Origin: Klebsiella aerogenes KCTC 2190
GTDB taxonomy: Bacteria > Pseudomonadota > Gammaproteobacteria > Enterobacterales > Enterobacteriaceae
Direction: 5' to 3'
NCBI RefSeq assembly: GCF_000215745.1
Contig: NC_015663.1
Span: 496,001 to 560,000, forward strand
Length of the DNA: 64,000 nucleotides
Part shown: positions 18,553-27,372 of the stretch, piece by piece
How the letters are laid out: every line of letters begins with the position of its first letter
Numbering within the stretch: the first letter of the stretch is position 1
Made by a program: the position numbers and the translations under genes
Notes under the pieces: generated by a model
The model's input: only the letters and a program-made list of their open reading frames with translations
What the model was told of the DNA's origin: nothing
Databases searched by the model: none

Positions 18553-19056
18553 ATGAAAGCACACTACGCAGGATGGCTTCTGGCAGGCGCGCTGGCGTTA
18601 AACATTATCCCACTGCATGCCGCCGACATCACCATCACGGTGAACGGCAAAGTGGTGGCCAAACCGTGTACGGTCTCCACCACTAACGCCAGCGTCGACC
18701 TCGGCGATCTTTATACCTTCAGCCTGGTATCGGCGGGTTCCGCTTCGGCCTGGCACAGCACCGCGCTGGATTTAAGCAACTGCCCGGTCGGCACGTCACG
18801 CGTCGTCGCCACCTTTAGCGGCACCGCGGACAGCACCGGCTATTACAAGAATCAGGGTACCGCAGGAAATATCCAGCTCGAACTACAGGACGACAGCGGC
18901 ACCACGCTCAATAACGGGGCGCAAAAGTCGGTTCAGGTCGACGAAAGCTCGCAGTCGGCGCGTTTTCCGCTGCAGGTTCGGGCCCTGTCGGTTAACGGCG
19001 GCGCCACCCAGGGAACCATTCAGGCGGTGATTAGCGTCACCTATACCTACGCCTGA
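18553..19056 (+). CDS. fimG: FimG, tip fibrillum subunit
   Basis: A 167-residue pilin; signal peptide MKAHYAGWLLAGALALNIIPLHA, mature ADITITVNGKVVAKPCTVSTTNASVDLGDLYTFSLVSAGSASAWH and C-terminal ISVTYTYA. The start strand ADITITVNGKV is the classic FimG donor strand that completes FimH. GGAGGCTGAG provides the ribosome site. It stops 17 bases before fimH. Confidence 0.93.
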   Translation: MKAHYAGWLLAGALALNIIPLHAADITITVNGKVVAKPCTVSTTNASVDLGDLYTFSLVSAGSASAWHSTALDLSNCPVGTSRVVATFSGTADSTGYYKNQGTAGNIQLELQDDSGTTLNNGAQKSVQVDESSQSARFPLQVRALSVNGGATQGTIQAVISVTYTYA

Positions 19057-19073
19057 GTCAGGAGAGTTTGTTT

Positions 19074-19976
19074 ATGAAAAAAATCATCGCTCTGTTTACC
19101 GCCCTGCTGCTGATGGGCTGGTCGCTGGACGTCGCGGCATTCACCTGTAAAGTTGCCGACACCGGGCAAACTATGACTTCAGGCGCGGCGAATGTTTACG
19201 TCAACTTAACGCCCTCTATTGGCGTCGGCCAAAACCTGGTTGTCGATTTATCTTCTTCCATCGTCTGTAAAAATGACTCCAGCGGCGGCTCCATTATTGA
19301 CTATATCAACCTCACCAGTGGCTCAGCATTCGGTGGCGCGCTGGAGGCATTTACCGGGAGCATTTATTGGGCAGGCAATACTTACCCATTACCGATGAAC
19401 TCGAACTCGTCGGTCTACATCATCACCCACACAGATTATCGTGGATTACCGTTGCGCATGTACCTTACCGCAACCGGCGCTGCGGGCGGGGTCGTGATTA
19501 ATTCTGGCGAGCTTATCGCGCGGCTCAATATGCATAAAGTGGCCAGCGACGGAAACCCGAGAGATTTCACCTGGAATATTTATGCCAATAATAATGTCGT
19601 GGTACCAACGGGCGGTTGCGACGTGTCAGCCCGTGATGTCACGGTTACGCTTCCCGACTATCCGGGTTCCATGGCCGTGCCCGTCACGGTTCACTGCGCG
19701 CAAAATCAAAACCTTGCCTATTACCTGACGGGCACCACCGCCGATAGCGCCAATTCCATATTTCGCAATACCGCTTCCGCTTCGCCGGCACAGGGTATTG
19801 GCGTCCAGTTGACGCGTAACGGGACCGCCGTTCCGGCCAACAGCAATGTCTCACTGGGTACAGTGGGTACTTCGCCGGTGAATCTCGGGCTGACCGCCAC
19901 CTACGCGCGCACCAGCGGCCAGGTAACGGCGGGTAACGTCCAGTCGATTATTGGGGTGACGTTTGTCTACCAGTAA
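19074..19976 (+). CDS. fimH: FimH, tip adhesin with diverged lectin domain
   Basis: A 300-residue two-domain tip adhesin. ATG 19074 follows AGGAGAG and gives a signal peptide to AA, so the mature protein starts FTCKVAD; the free N-terminal Phe needed for mannose binding is present. The pilin domain (from about mature residue 150, NNVVVPTGGCDVSARDVTVTLPDYPG onward to VQSIIGVTFVYQ) is nearly identical to E. coli FimH as I recall it. The lectin domain is not. N-D near mature 46-47 (VCKNDSS) and an Asp near 54 (IIDYI) are kept, but the E. coli segment holding Gln133, Asn135, Asp140 and Phe142 is replaced by LNMHKVASDGNPRDFTW. Receptor specificity may therefore differ. Confidence 0.94.
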   Translation: MKKIIALFTALLLMGWSLDVAAFTCKVADTGQTMTSGAANVYVNLTPSIGVGQNLVVDLSSSIVCKNDSSGGSIIDYINLTSGSAFGGALEAFTGSIYWAGNTYPLPMNSNSSVYIITHTDYRGLPLRMYLTATGAAGGVVINSGELIARLNMHKVASDGNPRDFTWNIYANNNVVVPTGGCDVSARDVTVTLPDYPGSMAVPVTVHCAQNQNLAYYLTGTTADSANSIFRNTASASPAQGIGVQLTRNGTAVPANSNVSLGTVGTSPVNLGLTATYARTSGQVTAGNVQSIIGVTFVYQ

Positions 19977-21441
19977 AGCCGATATCCCGCAGGCGACGAC
20001 AGACTACATCCTGTCGCCCTGCGCCATGGCGGCGGCGGGATTAGCCCGCATGGTCGACGACGGTTGCCGCCATCCGGTGTGGCTACAGCCGCGGGTGCAG
20101 AGCATGCTGTCGATATCTGCGCCAGCCGACGTCCGGCAAATTGTGGTTTTTCTGCCCGACGATCCCTGGTGGCTACTGTTCGTCCTGCGCGAAGCCGCCT
20201 GGTTACTCAACCAGGCCAAACGACCTTTGCCTATGGTGATCTTAAGCCGCAGCCCGGCGCCGTGGCTATGGCAAACCTTACTGCACCAGGTCGGCGACCG
20301 CCGCCTGCTGGCCGCCGTGCAGGCGGTCTCATCCGATCTACCGTGCCGCCGTCTGGCGGCATTGCTGCAAGGCGGCCTGGTCGGCTACCCCGGCCTGCAA
20401 CAGCTTTCCGCCATTGAGGCGCTGGCGCGCGGCAAGCCGCCGTCGGGCTTAAGCAAAATCGAACTTAACGCCACCCTCGCCCTGCTGTATGGCCACAGCA
20501 TCACCAGCCAGGCGCAGATCCGCGGCGTCAGTCAGAAAACGCTCTACAACCAAAGAACCTCAGGACTAAACAAGATGGTGGAGTATCATCCGCATCTGGC
20601 GAGCCGATTTCCGGGCAGCCGAAGCAAACGCGTAACAGGTCAGGGCATGACCGCGCTGACCCCCTTCGAACGTGAGTTTATCCATGCTATTCACAGCCGG
20701 CAGATCTTTCCGGTCTTTCAGCCGATTGTCGACGAGCGCTTACGCCTGCAGGGCATCGAGATCTTATCCCGCTGGCGCAAAGATGGCGTGGTACTGCCGC
20801 CGGGCGAATTTCTCCCGCATATTCACTCCGAATACGCCTGGCTATTACTGACCGCCTTTGTCCTGCAGGAAGCGGTGCAGAATATCAATCGCTATCAGGG
20901 CGAGTTCTATTTTTCGGTCAATATCCCTCCCTGCATCGCCTATCACGATAATCTTGCCCGTATGATGGAAACCGCCTGGCAACAGCTACAGAACCCGCAG
21001 TGGGCCAACCGGCTGGTGCTGGAATTTGCTGAAACCGTCGATTTACAGCAGCAAGGAAAAGCGGTGGAGAATATGAGTAATATTCAGCAGCAGGGCTTTC
21101 GCATCTTTCTCGACGACTGCTTCTCGCACAGCAGCGTGATGTTCCCGGTACGCACGGCGCGTTTTAGCGGCTACAAGCTGGATATGAGCATCGTCAATGA
21201 TTTTCAGCGCGACCCGCACGCGCTGGTGTTGATTAAAAGCCTGGTCTACTACTGCCAGCTAACGCAGAACCGCTGCATCGCCGAGGGGGTAGATAGTCTG
21301 GAGAAATTTAATCAGCTAAAAGCGCTGGGAGTCGATCGTTTCCAGGGGTATCTGTTCTCACCACCGGTCACTCGCGAGCATCTGGGAGAGATCATTTCGC
21401 GATTTTTACCAGATCATGCCACCTGCCGGTTGGCCGGGTAA
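19963..21441 (+). CDS. fimK: FimK, HTH-EAL protein of Klebsiella-type fim operons
   Basis: Overlaps the fimH end by 14 bases. The frame opens at TTG 19963 behind GGGGTGACG; ATG 20023 is a possible alternative (472 residues). The N-terminal half has a helix-turn-helix-like segment (ITSQAQIRGVSQKTLYNQRTSGLNKM). The C-terminal half is an EAL-type phosphodiesterase domain with GIEILSRW (EIL in place of EAL), SVNIPP, LEFAETVD, FLDDCF, YKLDMS, IAEGVD and FQGYLFSPP. The acidic, Lys and Gln positions needed for cyclic-di-GMP hydrolysis are kept, so it may be active. FimK is known from Klebsiella but not E. coli, and influences type 1 fimbriation through c-di-GMP. Confidence 0.93.
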   Translation: MSTSKADIPQATTDYILSPCAMAAAGLARMVDDGCRHPVWLQPRVQSMLSISAPADVRQIVVFLPDDPWWLLFVLREAAWLLNQAKRPLPMVILSRSPAPWLWQTLLHQVGDRRLLAAVQAVSSDLPCRRLAALLQGGLVGYPGLQQLSAIEALARGKPPSGLSKIELNATLALLYGHSITSQAQIRGVSQKTLYNQRTSGLNKMVEYHPHLASRFPGSRSKRVTGQGMTALTPFEREFIHAIHSRQIFPVFQPIVDERLRLQGIEILSRWRKDGVVLPPGEFLPHIHSEYAWLLLTAFVLQEAVQNINRYQGEFYFSVNIPPCIAYHDNLARMMETAWQQLQNPQWANRLVLEFAETVDLQQQGKAVENMSNIQQQGFRIFLDDCFSHSSVMFPVRTARFSGYKLDMSIVNDFQRDPHALVLIKSLVYYCQLTQNRCIAEGVDSLEKFNQLKALGVDRFQGYLFSPPVTREHLGEIISRFLPDHATCRLAG

Positions 21442-21450
21442 TCGCAGCAC

Positions 21451-21472
21451 GGCGCCAGCCACAGCTGGCGCC
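21451..21472. terminator. Terminator at the end of the fim operon
   Basis: Perfect 9-bp stem GGCGCCAGC / GCTGGCGCC, loop CACA, followed by ATATTT; lies between fimK and the convergent yjdJ. Confidence 0.75.
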
Positions 21473-21477
21473 ATATT

Positions 21478-21750
21478 TCAGGCGCGAATATCGTCGTACT
21501 CGCGGGTGTTATCGAATTCGTGTTTGGCAAACGGGCACAGCGGAATGATTTTGCGCTGTTCCTGGCGCATTTTTTCGACCACTTTCGCGACCAGCTGTTT
21601 ACCCACGCCCTGGCCTTTCAGGCTGGGATCGACATCGGTATGCTCAATAATGCTCAGATGTTCACCGGTTGGAACAAAGACAATTTCCGCCACCTGGTTT
21701 CCCTCGGCGTCATTAACGTAGAACTTGTTATGGCCTTCCAGAATTTCCAT
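21478..21750 (-). CDS. yjdJ: YjdJ, GNAT-like small acetyltransferase
   Basis: A 90-residue YidJ/YjdJ-type N-acetyltransferase-like protein ([19 protein letters not shown]...). The short GNAT core [35 protein letters not shown] carries the acetyl-CoA loop (GQGVGKQL), and the C-terminus [13 protein letters not shown] holds a conserved Cys. ATG 21750 is preceded by GCGAGGAA; the ATG three bases earlier is too close. It lies 11 bases after the yjdI stop, so the two are co-transcribed, as in E. coli. Its substrate is unknown. Confidence 0.9.
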   Translation of the reverse strand: MEILEGHNKFYVNDAEGNQVAEIVFVPTGEHLSIIEHTDVDPSLKGQGVGKQLVAKVVEKMRQEQRKIIPLCPFAKHEFDNTREYDDIRA

Positions 21751-21761
21751 CATTTCCTCGC

Positions 21762-21992
21762 TTATTTGTGGCGATACTTCAATGCGCCGCTGGGACAGGT
21801 ATCGATCACTTTGACCACCGTCGCCACATCCACCTGATCGGGGATGATCCACGGTTTACGTTTCAGATTGAACAGCTTCGCGCTGCCGCGCACGCAGTTA
21901 CCCGAGTGCTGACAGATATCGGTATTGAAATAGACATCTATCTTCTCGCCGGTATAGGCCCGGTAGCCCGCTTCCAGTAGTTCCTTATCCAT
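21762..21992 (-). CDS. yjdI: YjdI, putative 4Fe-4S mono-cluster protein
   Basis: A 76-residue protein closely matching E. coli YjdI ([33 protein letters not shown]). Cysteines sit in [10 protein letters not shown] and in TCPSGALKY, the pattern of the Fer4_19 family of divergent 4Fe-4S or related clusters. First gene of a two-gene unit with yjdJ. The pathway it serves is not established. Confidence 0.9.
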   Translation of the reverse strand: MDKELLEAGYRAYTGEKIDVYFNTDICQHSGNCVRGSAKLFNLKRKPWIIPDQVDVATVVKVIDTCPSGALKYRHK

Positions 21993-22026
21993 GACATTGC
22001 CTCAGTATTTTTATTATGTTTACCTA

Positions 22027-22173
22027 AGAGCCTATCTCATTAGGGCTATTTTGCTTGCCATTTTGAACCTGGGCAGTGCTCAAAATCCTCACGTACTACG
22101 TGTACGCTCCGGTTTCTGCGCGCTGTCCGTGTTCAAACTGGCTGCGCCAATTACGCCTACTGGGATAGGCTCT
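22027..22173. repeat. About 147-bp palindromic intergenic repeat element
   Basis: Bounded by an imperfect inverted repeat: AGAGCCTATCTCATTAGGGC (22027-22046) and GCCTACTGGGATAGGCTCT (22155-22173). The interior contains further partial palindromes (CACGTACTACGTGTACG). It resembles the multicopy MITE-like intergenic repeats of enterobacteria. It lies between the yjdI promoter side and ytcA. Confidence 0.6.
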
Positions 22174-22414
22174 AAGAATAGCTCGCGGCATAGCCGCTGA
22201 CTATGGAGAAATGAGAAACGCCCTATTTCAATTATTTCGCTAATGATAAAGTGACTTTTTAATACCTACGCGAAATTAAACTATTATCAGAGGATAACCA
22301 TAACTCGGCTAAGCAAACCATCAGCGCTATAATTTAGGCGGTGTATGAGGGTTTATTTGATCAAAAACGAATAAACTCAATTGTTCAATGGCATGAACAT
22401 TCAGGTATCTTCCT
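22174..22414. other. Promoter region of ytcA-mdtNOP
   Basis: About 240 AT-rich bases with no gene; presumably holds the promoter for the efflux operon, but no clear consensus pair stands out. Confidence 0.4.
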
Positions 22415-22687
22415 TTGAAGCAAATTGTAAAACGGGCGCGCCCGGCATTGTTATTACTTCTTTTGGCGGTCTCCGGTTGCTCTTTATCCCCCGCCATACC
22501 GGTATTAGGCGCAGCATTCCCCGGCTGGTTCTTCTGCTTTTTAGGCGGCGCATTACTGCTGATCCCTTGTCATATCCTGATTGCCCGTAAAGGCTGGCAG
22601 GCGCGCTTTTCCCCGCTGGTATTAAGTTACCTGGCGTTAATGTTTCTATTTGCCACTATTCTGTGGTTTCTTCTTTTCGCACATTAA
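22415..22687 (+). CDS. ytcA: YtcA-like small lipoprotein
   Basis: A 90-residue membrane protein starting at TTG 22415. The N-terminus has a lipobox (LLAVSGC), followed by two hydrophobic segments (AAFPGWFFCFLGGALLLIPCHILIA and VLSYLALMFLFATILWFLLF). In E. coli ytcA sits directly before mdtN, as here (6-base gap). Function is unknown; presumed to be an accessory part of the MdtNOP pump. Confidence 0.82.
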   Translation: MKQIVKRARPALLLLLLAVSGCSLSPAIPVLGAAFPGWFFCFLGGALLLIPCHILIARKGWQARFSPLVLSYLALMFLFATILWFLLFAH

Positions 22688-22693
22688 ATACCT

Positions 22694-23722
22694 ATGACTC
22701 AATCCAGCCCAAGCGTTTTACGGAAAAAATGGCCCTTGTTGGCTCTCGTCCTCGCCGCCATTGTGGCGCTGATCGTGGTTATCTGGCAGTTACAGACTTC
22801 GCCGGAAACCAACGACGCCTACGTCTACGCCGACACCATCGACGTGGTGCCGGAAGTCAGCGGGCGAATCGTTGAAATGCCGATCCGCGATAACCAGCGG
22901 GTGAAGAAAGGCGATCTGCTGTTCCGCATCGATCCGCGCCCCTATCAGGCGATGCTGGACGATGCTAAATCACGGCTGGCGGCGCTTGATGCGCAGATTA
23001 TGCTGACCCAACGCACCATCAAAGCCCAGCAGTATAACGCTCAGTCGGTGAGCGCCGCGGTAGAGCGGGCGAAGGCGCTGGTGAAACAGACTACCTCGAC
23101 CCGTATCCGCCTGGAACCGCTGGTGCCGCAGGGATTCGCCGCGCAGGAAGATCTCGATCAGGCGCGCACCGCGGAAAAAGCCGCCCGCGCCGAACTGGAA
23201 GCTACGCTGCTGCAGGCTAAACAGGCTGATGCCGCGGTCACCGGCATCGATGCAATGGTCGCGCAGCGCGCCGGGATCGTCGCGCAAATCGCCCTGGCGG
23301 AACTGCACCTGGAGTTCACCGAAGTTCGCGCGCCGTTTAACGGCGTGGTTATCGCCCTGAAAACCACCGTCGGACAATATGCATCCGCCCTGAAACCGGT
23401 CTTCACGCTGCTGGATAACGACCACTGGTATGTGATTGCGAACTTCCGCGAAACCGATCTGCAAAACGTTCGGCCTGGCGTGCCGGCAACCGTGACGGTG
23501 ATGACCAACCACAGCCGCCCCTTTGACGGCGTCGTCGATTCCGTTGGTTCAGGCGTACTGCCGGAGGGCGGTAGCGTCATTGGCGGGCTGCCGGTGATTC
23601 AGAAGAGCATCAACTGGGTACATGTGTCGCAGCGCTTCCCGGTTAAAATCGCGGTGAAAAATCCCGACCCGGAACTGTTCCGCATGGGCGCCTCCGCCAG
23701 CGCCGTGCTGCAGGCGAAATAA
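22694..23722 (+). CDS. mdtN: MdtN, membrane fusion protein of MdtNOP efflux pump
   Basis: A 342-residue HlyD/EmrA-type periplasmic adaptor: one N-terminal TM (WPLLALVLAAIVALIVVIWQL), the ETNDAYVYADTIDVVPEVSGRI biotinyl-lipoyl-like start, a coiled-coil hairpin (about 85-185), and the LEFTEVRAPFNGVVIALKTTVGQYASALKPVFTLLD closing half. It bridges the inner-membrane component MdtO and the outer-membrane channel MdtP. In E. coli this system is linked to resistance to sulfa drugs and dyes. Confidence 0.93.
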   Translation: MTQSSPSVLRKKWPLLALVLAAIVALIVVIWQLQTSPETNDAYVYADTIDVVPEVSGRIVEMPIRDNQRVKKGDLLFRIDPRPYQAMLDDAKSRLAALDAQIMLTQRTIKAQQYNAQSVSAAVERAKALVKQTTSTRIRLEPLVPQGFAAQEDLDQARTAEKAARAELEATLLQAKQADAAVTGIDAMVAQRAGIVAQIALAELHLEFTEVRAPFNGVVIALKTTVGQYASALKPVFTLLDNDHWYVIANFRETDLQNVRPGVPATVTVMTNHSRPFDGVVDSVGSGVLPEGGSVIGGLPVIQKSINWVHVSQRFPVKIAVKNPDPELFRMGASASAVLQAK

Positions 23723-23731
23723 GGGTCCGGC

Positions 23732-25663
23732 ATGCATAATTTCTGGTTGTTTCTGCAACGGGAGCTCGCCGACGTGCCGGGGCGGGCCAACTATACCCTG
23801 CGCCTGACGCTGAGCTGCGCAGTGCTGATCACCCTGTTTATGACCCTGCAGATCCCGTTTCTCGCCGTGGCGCTGATCGTGGTGTTTTACGTCAGCCAGC
23901 CGAACATTCTGATGATTAAGCTGGGCAGCGTCCTGTTTTTTGTCACCATCAGCGTGGCGCTGGGGCTGGTGCTGCTGATCATCAAGTGGACCTATGATTT
24001 CCCGCTGATTCGCCTGGTCGCTTCGGTATGCCTGTTCTTTGGCGCGATGTATCTGATGCGCGTGCTGGGCAAACTCGGGCTGGCGTTTTTCGTGGTGGCG
24101 CTGGCGGTGATTTATGCCCAGACCTTCCCGTCGATGACCAGCCAAAGTGAAGTTCTGGTGCGCCTGCTGCTGTGGCTTTGGGTGGCGATCAATACCGCAA
24201 CGCTGGTCACGCTCCTGGTCAACGCCTGCTTTCGCCAGGCCTTCCCCGGCTACCAATTCCGCGCCCAACTGGTGGTGATGCAGCGTCAGGTCGCCGACGT
24301 GCTGAGGCAGAACGCCGCGCCGCCGACCTTCAAAGAGATCGCCGGGCGTTTTAATCAGTTGCAAGGATTGTTTAAGCAGGCCCGTTTTGCGGCGCCGGAA
24401 ATTGCCGCCGATCCGTCGCGCTGGCAGGCGCTGATGGCGACCACCCTGCACTGCTATCACCTCGCGGCGCTGCTGCAACCGGGCGACGATCACGCCGCGG
24501 CGCGCCAGCAGATCGCCGCCGCGCTACAGGCGCTGGTGCCGTCGATGAACGAGGGTACGTCGTTTTCATTCTCCGCGCCGGCCATTGATGATCGCGGCGC
24601 CAATACGCTGATTTTACAAGAGATGGCGGATGTGCTGGCGAAGCTGGCGTGCGGTGAAACCATCGACCTGCCGCAGGGTGAAGCCGAGAAGTCGCCGCTG
24701 CTGCTGCCGGATGCCTGGCGCAATCCCGCTTATCTGCATTTCGCCCTGAAAACCCTGCTGGCGACGCTGCTGTGCTACGTCTTCTATACCGCCGCGGACT
24801 GGCAAGGGATCCACACCATCATGCTGAGCTGCGTGATTGTCGCCCAGCCGGGGCTGGGGGCGACGATGCAAAAAACCTGGCTGCGTATCGGCGGCGCGCT
24901 GCTCGCCACGCTGCTGGCGTTGCTGTTGATCGTCTTTGTACAGCCGTGGACCGAGTCCATCGTCGGCCTGCTGGCGATGGTTCTGCCGGTAATGGCGCTC
25001 TCGGCGTGGATTGCCGCCGGGTCAGAGCGTATTGCCTACGCCGGGATCCAAATCGGCTTTACCTTCTCGCTGGCCTTCCTCAGCTGGTTTGGCCCACTGA
25101 CCAACCTGACCGAACTGCGCGACCGGGTCATCGGTATTTTGCTCGGCGTACTGGTCTCATCGATCGTCCATCTTTACCTGTGGCCGGATAGCGAAGCGCC
25201 ACAGCTGAAATCGCGGCTGGCGCAACTCTATCGCCAGATAGCCGACTTCCTGCGCACGAAAGATGATAAGCCGCAGATGGTACCGCTGTTCCAGGCGCTG
25301 ACCACCAGCGAAACGCTGATGCATCGGGTCGCCGCCGAGCCGCTGGGCACTTTCGCGCATCCGTGGCCGCAGGCGAAATCCTGGCCGAGCAAAGCCACCT
25401 GGCAGCAGGCGCAGGAGATAGTACGCCTGAGCGAGGGCTACCGGCTGTATGCCGCACCGGGAGACCCCTTCTTAAGCCGCTGCGCCGAACAGTTACAGAC
25501 GTATGCCGATGATATTGAACGTCAGCAGCCGACGGCACCCGTCGCGCCGCTGGTTGTCGATCCGGCTAATCCGTTCGGCGAACCGCTGGCGGCTTTACTG
25601 ACCACCCTGCCGGACTGGTCAGACAAACCTTCTGAATTTACGCGACAGGCAGAACCGTCATGA
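23732..25663 (+). CDS. mdtO: MdtO, FUSC-type inner-membrane efflux component
   Basis: A 643-residue inner-membrane protein of the aromatic-acid exporter/FUSC family. Two blocks of about five TM segments (about residues 20-170 and 340-480) flank cytoplasmic regions, the layout of AaeB and MdtO. It is somewhat shorter than the ~680 residues of E. coli MdtO. It starts 9 bases after mdtN and overlaps mdtP by four bases (ATGA), consistent with a three-component pump. Confidence 0.92.
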   Translation: MHNFWLFLQRELADVPGRANYTLRLTLSCAVLITLFMTLQIPFLAVALIVVFYVSQPNILMIKLGSVLFFVTISVALGLVLLIIKWTYDFPLIRLVASVCLFFGAMYLMRVLGKLGLAFFVVALAVIYAQTFPSMTSQSEVLVRLLLWLWVAINTATLVTLLVNACFRQAFPGYQFRAQLVVMQRQVADVLRQNAAPPTFKEIAGRFNQLQGLFKQARFAAPEIAADPSRWQALMATTLHCYHLAALLQPGDDHAAARQQIAAALQALVPSMNEGTSFSFSAPAIDDRGANTLILQEMADVLAKLACGETIDLPQGEAEKSPLLLPDAWRNPAYLHFALKTLLATLLCYVFYTAADWQGIHTIMLSCVIVAQPGLGATMQKTWLRIGGALLATLLALLLIVFVQPWTESIVGLLAMVLPVMALSAWIAAGSERIAYAGIQIGFTFSLAFLSWFGPLTNLTELRDRVIGILLGVLVSSIVHLYLWPDSEAPQLKSRLAQLYRQIADFLRTKDDKPQMVPLFQALTTSETLMHRVAAEPLGTFAHPWPQAKSWPSKATWQQAQEIVRLSEGYRLYAAPGDPFLSRCAEQLQTYADDIERQQPTAPVAPLVVDPANPFGEPLAALLTTLPDWSDKPSEFTRQAEPS

Positions 25664-27132
25664 TAAAAATGGATGCCGCAGCACGTTTTCTGCGCTACTC
25701 ACCGCTGGCCTTCGTCATCAGCCTGTTGACAGGATGCGCGCTGATTCAGGACGATCCTGGCGAAGTGCCGATCGTTAATCCGCAACAGGCGCAGCTGGCG
25801 CAGGTGATCCACCTGGCGAATAGCGGCTGGCCGGCGGCCCGCTGGTGGGAAGGGTATCACGATCCCCAGCTCAACATGCTGGTAAACCGCGCGCTGCAAA
25901 ATTCGCCGACCATGCAGGCGGCGCGGCTACGCATCTCACAGTCACAATCCACCGTCGAGCTGGCGCAGTCGGCAATGGGCGTGCAGGCGACCGCCGTGGC
26001 GGCGCAGAACCGGATGCGTATAACCGATAAATCCTTTAGCTGGCCCTACTCCTATTCTCTGCCGGTGGATAAAAACGGCCCGTGGTACACGCTCAATACC
26101 GTGGGCGTCGGCGCAACGCTGAATATCGATTTATGGGGCGCCGACCGGGCCCGCGTCGCGGCGGCTATTGGCGAAAAGAACGCTCGCCAGGCGGAAACCG
26201 CCGGTATCGAACTGGACCTCGCCAGCAGCGTGGCGCAGCTGTACTTCGCCATGCAGGCCACCTTCCAGAAGATCGTTCTGCTGCAGCAGCTAGAAGAAAT
26301 AGCGCGGCTGTCGGTACAGGCGCATGAACACCGCACCCAACGCGGCGTGGAGGATAGCGTCGATATCGCCAATGCGCAGGCGGAACTGCTGGGCGCGCAG
26401 CAGCAGGTGATTACCGCCCGCGGCACGCTAACCCAGTACCGTGAAACGTTGCGGGCGCTGATTGGCGCCGACGCGCAGAGTATGCCGGAGATCCACCCGG
26501 TCGCCCTGCCGGCGTTGCAGGAAACGCTGCCGGATTCACTCTCCTTCGAATTGCTGGCGCGTCGCCCGGATCTGCAGGCCCTGCGCGGTTATGTGACCGC
26601 TTCTATGAGCCAGGTAGATGCGGCGAAAGCGGCCTTTTATCCGCATTTTGATATTAAAGCCTTCTGGGGATATAACGCGCTGAGCATTGGCGATCTGTTT
26701 AAGTCGTCCTTCCAGCAGATTAACCTGCTGCCGGGGCTGTATTTGCCGATATTCGATGGCGGCCGCCTGAACGCCAATCTCAAGTCGGTACGTACGGCGA
26801 GCAATATCCTGATTAAGCAGTACAACCAGGCGGTGCTGGATGCGGTACGGGATGTGGCGATAAGCTCCAGTCAGCTTAACGATCTCAACCAGCAGGTGGC
26901 GCTGCAGGAGCTGAAGGTGACGGCAACGATGGCCACCACCCGCAGCGCCAGCGCCCATCACCAGCGCGGCCTGTTAAGCCGCTATGCCGCGGAAGAAGCG
27001 CGGCGACCGGCCATCGCCCAGCAGCTGTTATTGCTGGATATTCAGGCCCAGCGCCTTAGCACCGATATCACGCTGATTAAGGCCCTCGGCGGCGATTACC
27101 GCGGCCCGGCGGTGGGTTCCGCAAAACCGTAG
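25660..27132 (+). CDS. mdtP: MdtP, TolC-like outer-membrane channel lipoprotein
   Basis: A 490-residue outer-membrane factor of the NodT/OprM type. The N-terminus has a lipobox (SLLTGCALIQ), followed by WWEGYHDPQLNMLVNRALQNSPTMQAARLRI and two outer-membrane efflux repeats, including LLARRPDLQALRGYVTASMSQVDAAKAAFYPHFDIKAFWGY and LFDGGR-like IFDGGRLNAN. It completes the pump. The last codons fall inside the first copy of a 106-bp tandem repeat. Confidence 0.93.
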   Translation: MIKMDAAARFLRYSPLAFVISLLTGCALIQDDPGEVPIVNPQQAQLAQVIHLANSGWPAARWWEGYHDPQLNMLVNRALQNSPTMQAARLRISQSQSTVELAQSAMGVQATAVAAQNRMRITDKSFSWPYSYSLPVDKNGPWYTLNTVGVGATLNIDLWGADRARVAAAIGEKNARQAETAGIELDLASSVAQLYFAMQATFQKIVLLQQLEEIARLSVQAHEHRTQRGVEDSVDIANAQAELLGAQQQVITARGTLTQYRETLRALIGADAQSMPEIHPVALPALQETLPDSLSFELLARRPDLQALRGYVTASMSQVDAAKAAFYPHFDIKAFWGYNALSIGDLFKSSFQQINLLPGLYLPIFDGGRLNANLKSVRTASNILIKQYNQAVLDAVRDVAISSSQLNDLNQQVALQELKVTATMATTRSASAHHQRGLLSRYAAEEARRPAIAQQLLLLDIQAQRLSTDITLIKALGGDYRGPAVGSAKP

Positions 27133-27306
27133 CCCTGCTAAGCGTAGCGCGAGCAGGGAAATCCCCGGATAGCGGCTTACGCCTTATCCGGGCTACCGTT
27201 CTGATGAAGCCCCGGCAGTGGGTTGCGCAGAACCGTAACCCTGCTAAGCGCAGCGCGAGCAGGGAAATCCCCGGATAGCGGCTTACGCCTTATCCGGGCT
27301 ACCGTT
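27105..27306. repeat. 106-bp tandem duplication containing REP-like hairpins
   Basis: Two imperfect copies with a period of 106 bases (for example CCCTGCTAAGCG at 27133 and 27239; GTGGGTT at 27112 and 27218). Each contains a stem from GCTAAGCG(T/C)AGCGCGAGC and the enteric REP-like stretch CCCCGGATAGCGGCTTACGC followed by TTATCCGGGCTACC. The first copy includes the final codons and stop of mdtP; the second repeats that coding tail out of context. Confidence 0.75.
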
Positions 27307-27327
27307 TCCATACTCTGCTTACTATAA

Positions 27328-27354
27328 AAAAGCCGGCGCTCAGCGCCGGCTTTT
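27328..27354. terminator. Bidirectional rho-independent terminator
   Basis: AAAA GCCGGCGC (27332-27339), loop TCA, GCGCCGGC (27343-27350) TTTT: a textbook terminator usable by mdtP (plus) and the POT transporter (minus). Confidence 0.88.
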
Positions 27355-27372
27355 CATTGACCGCTTGCGCAA

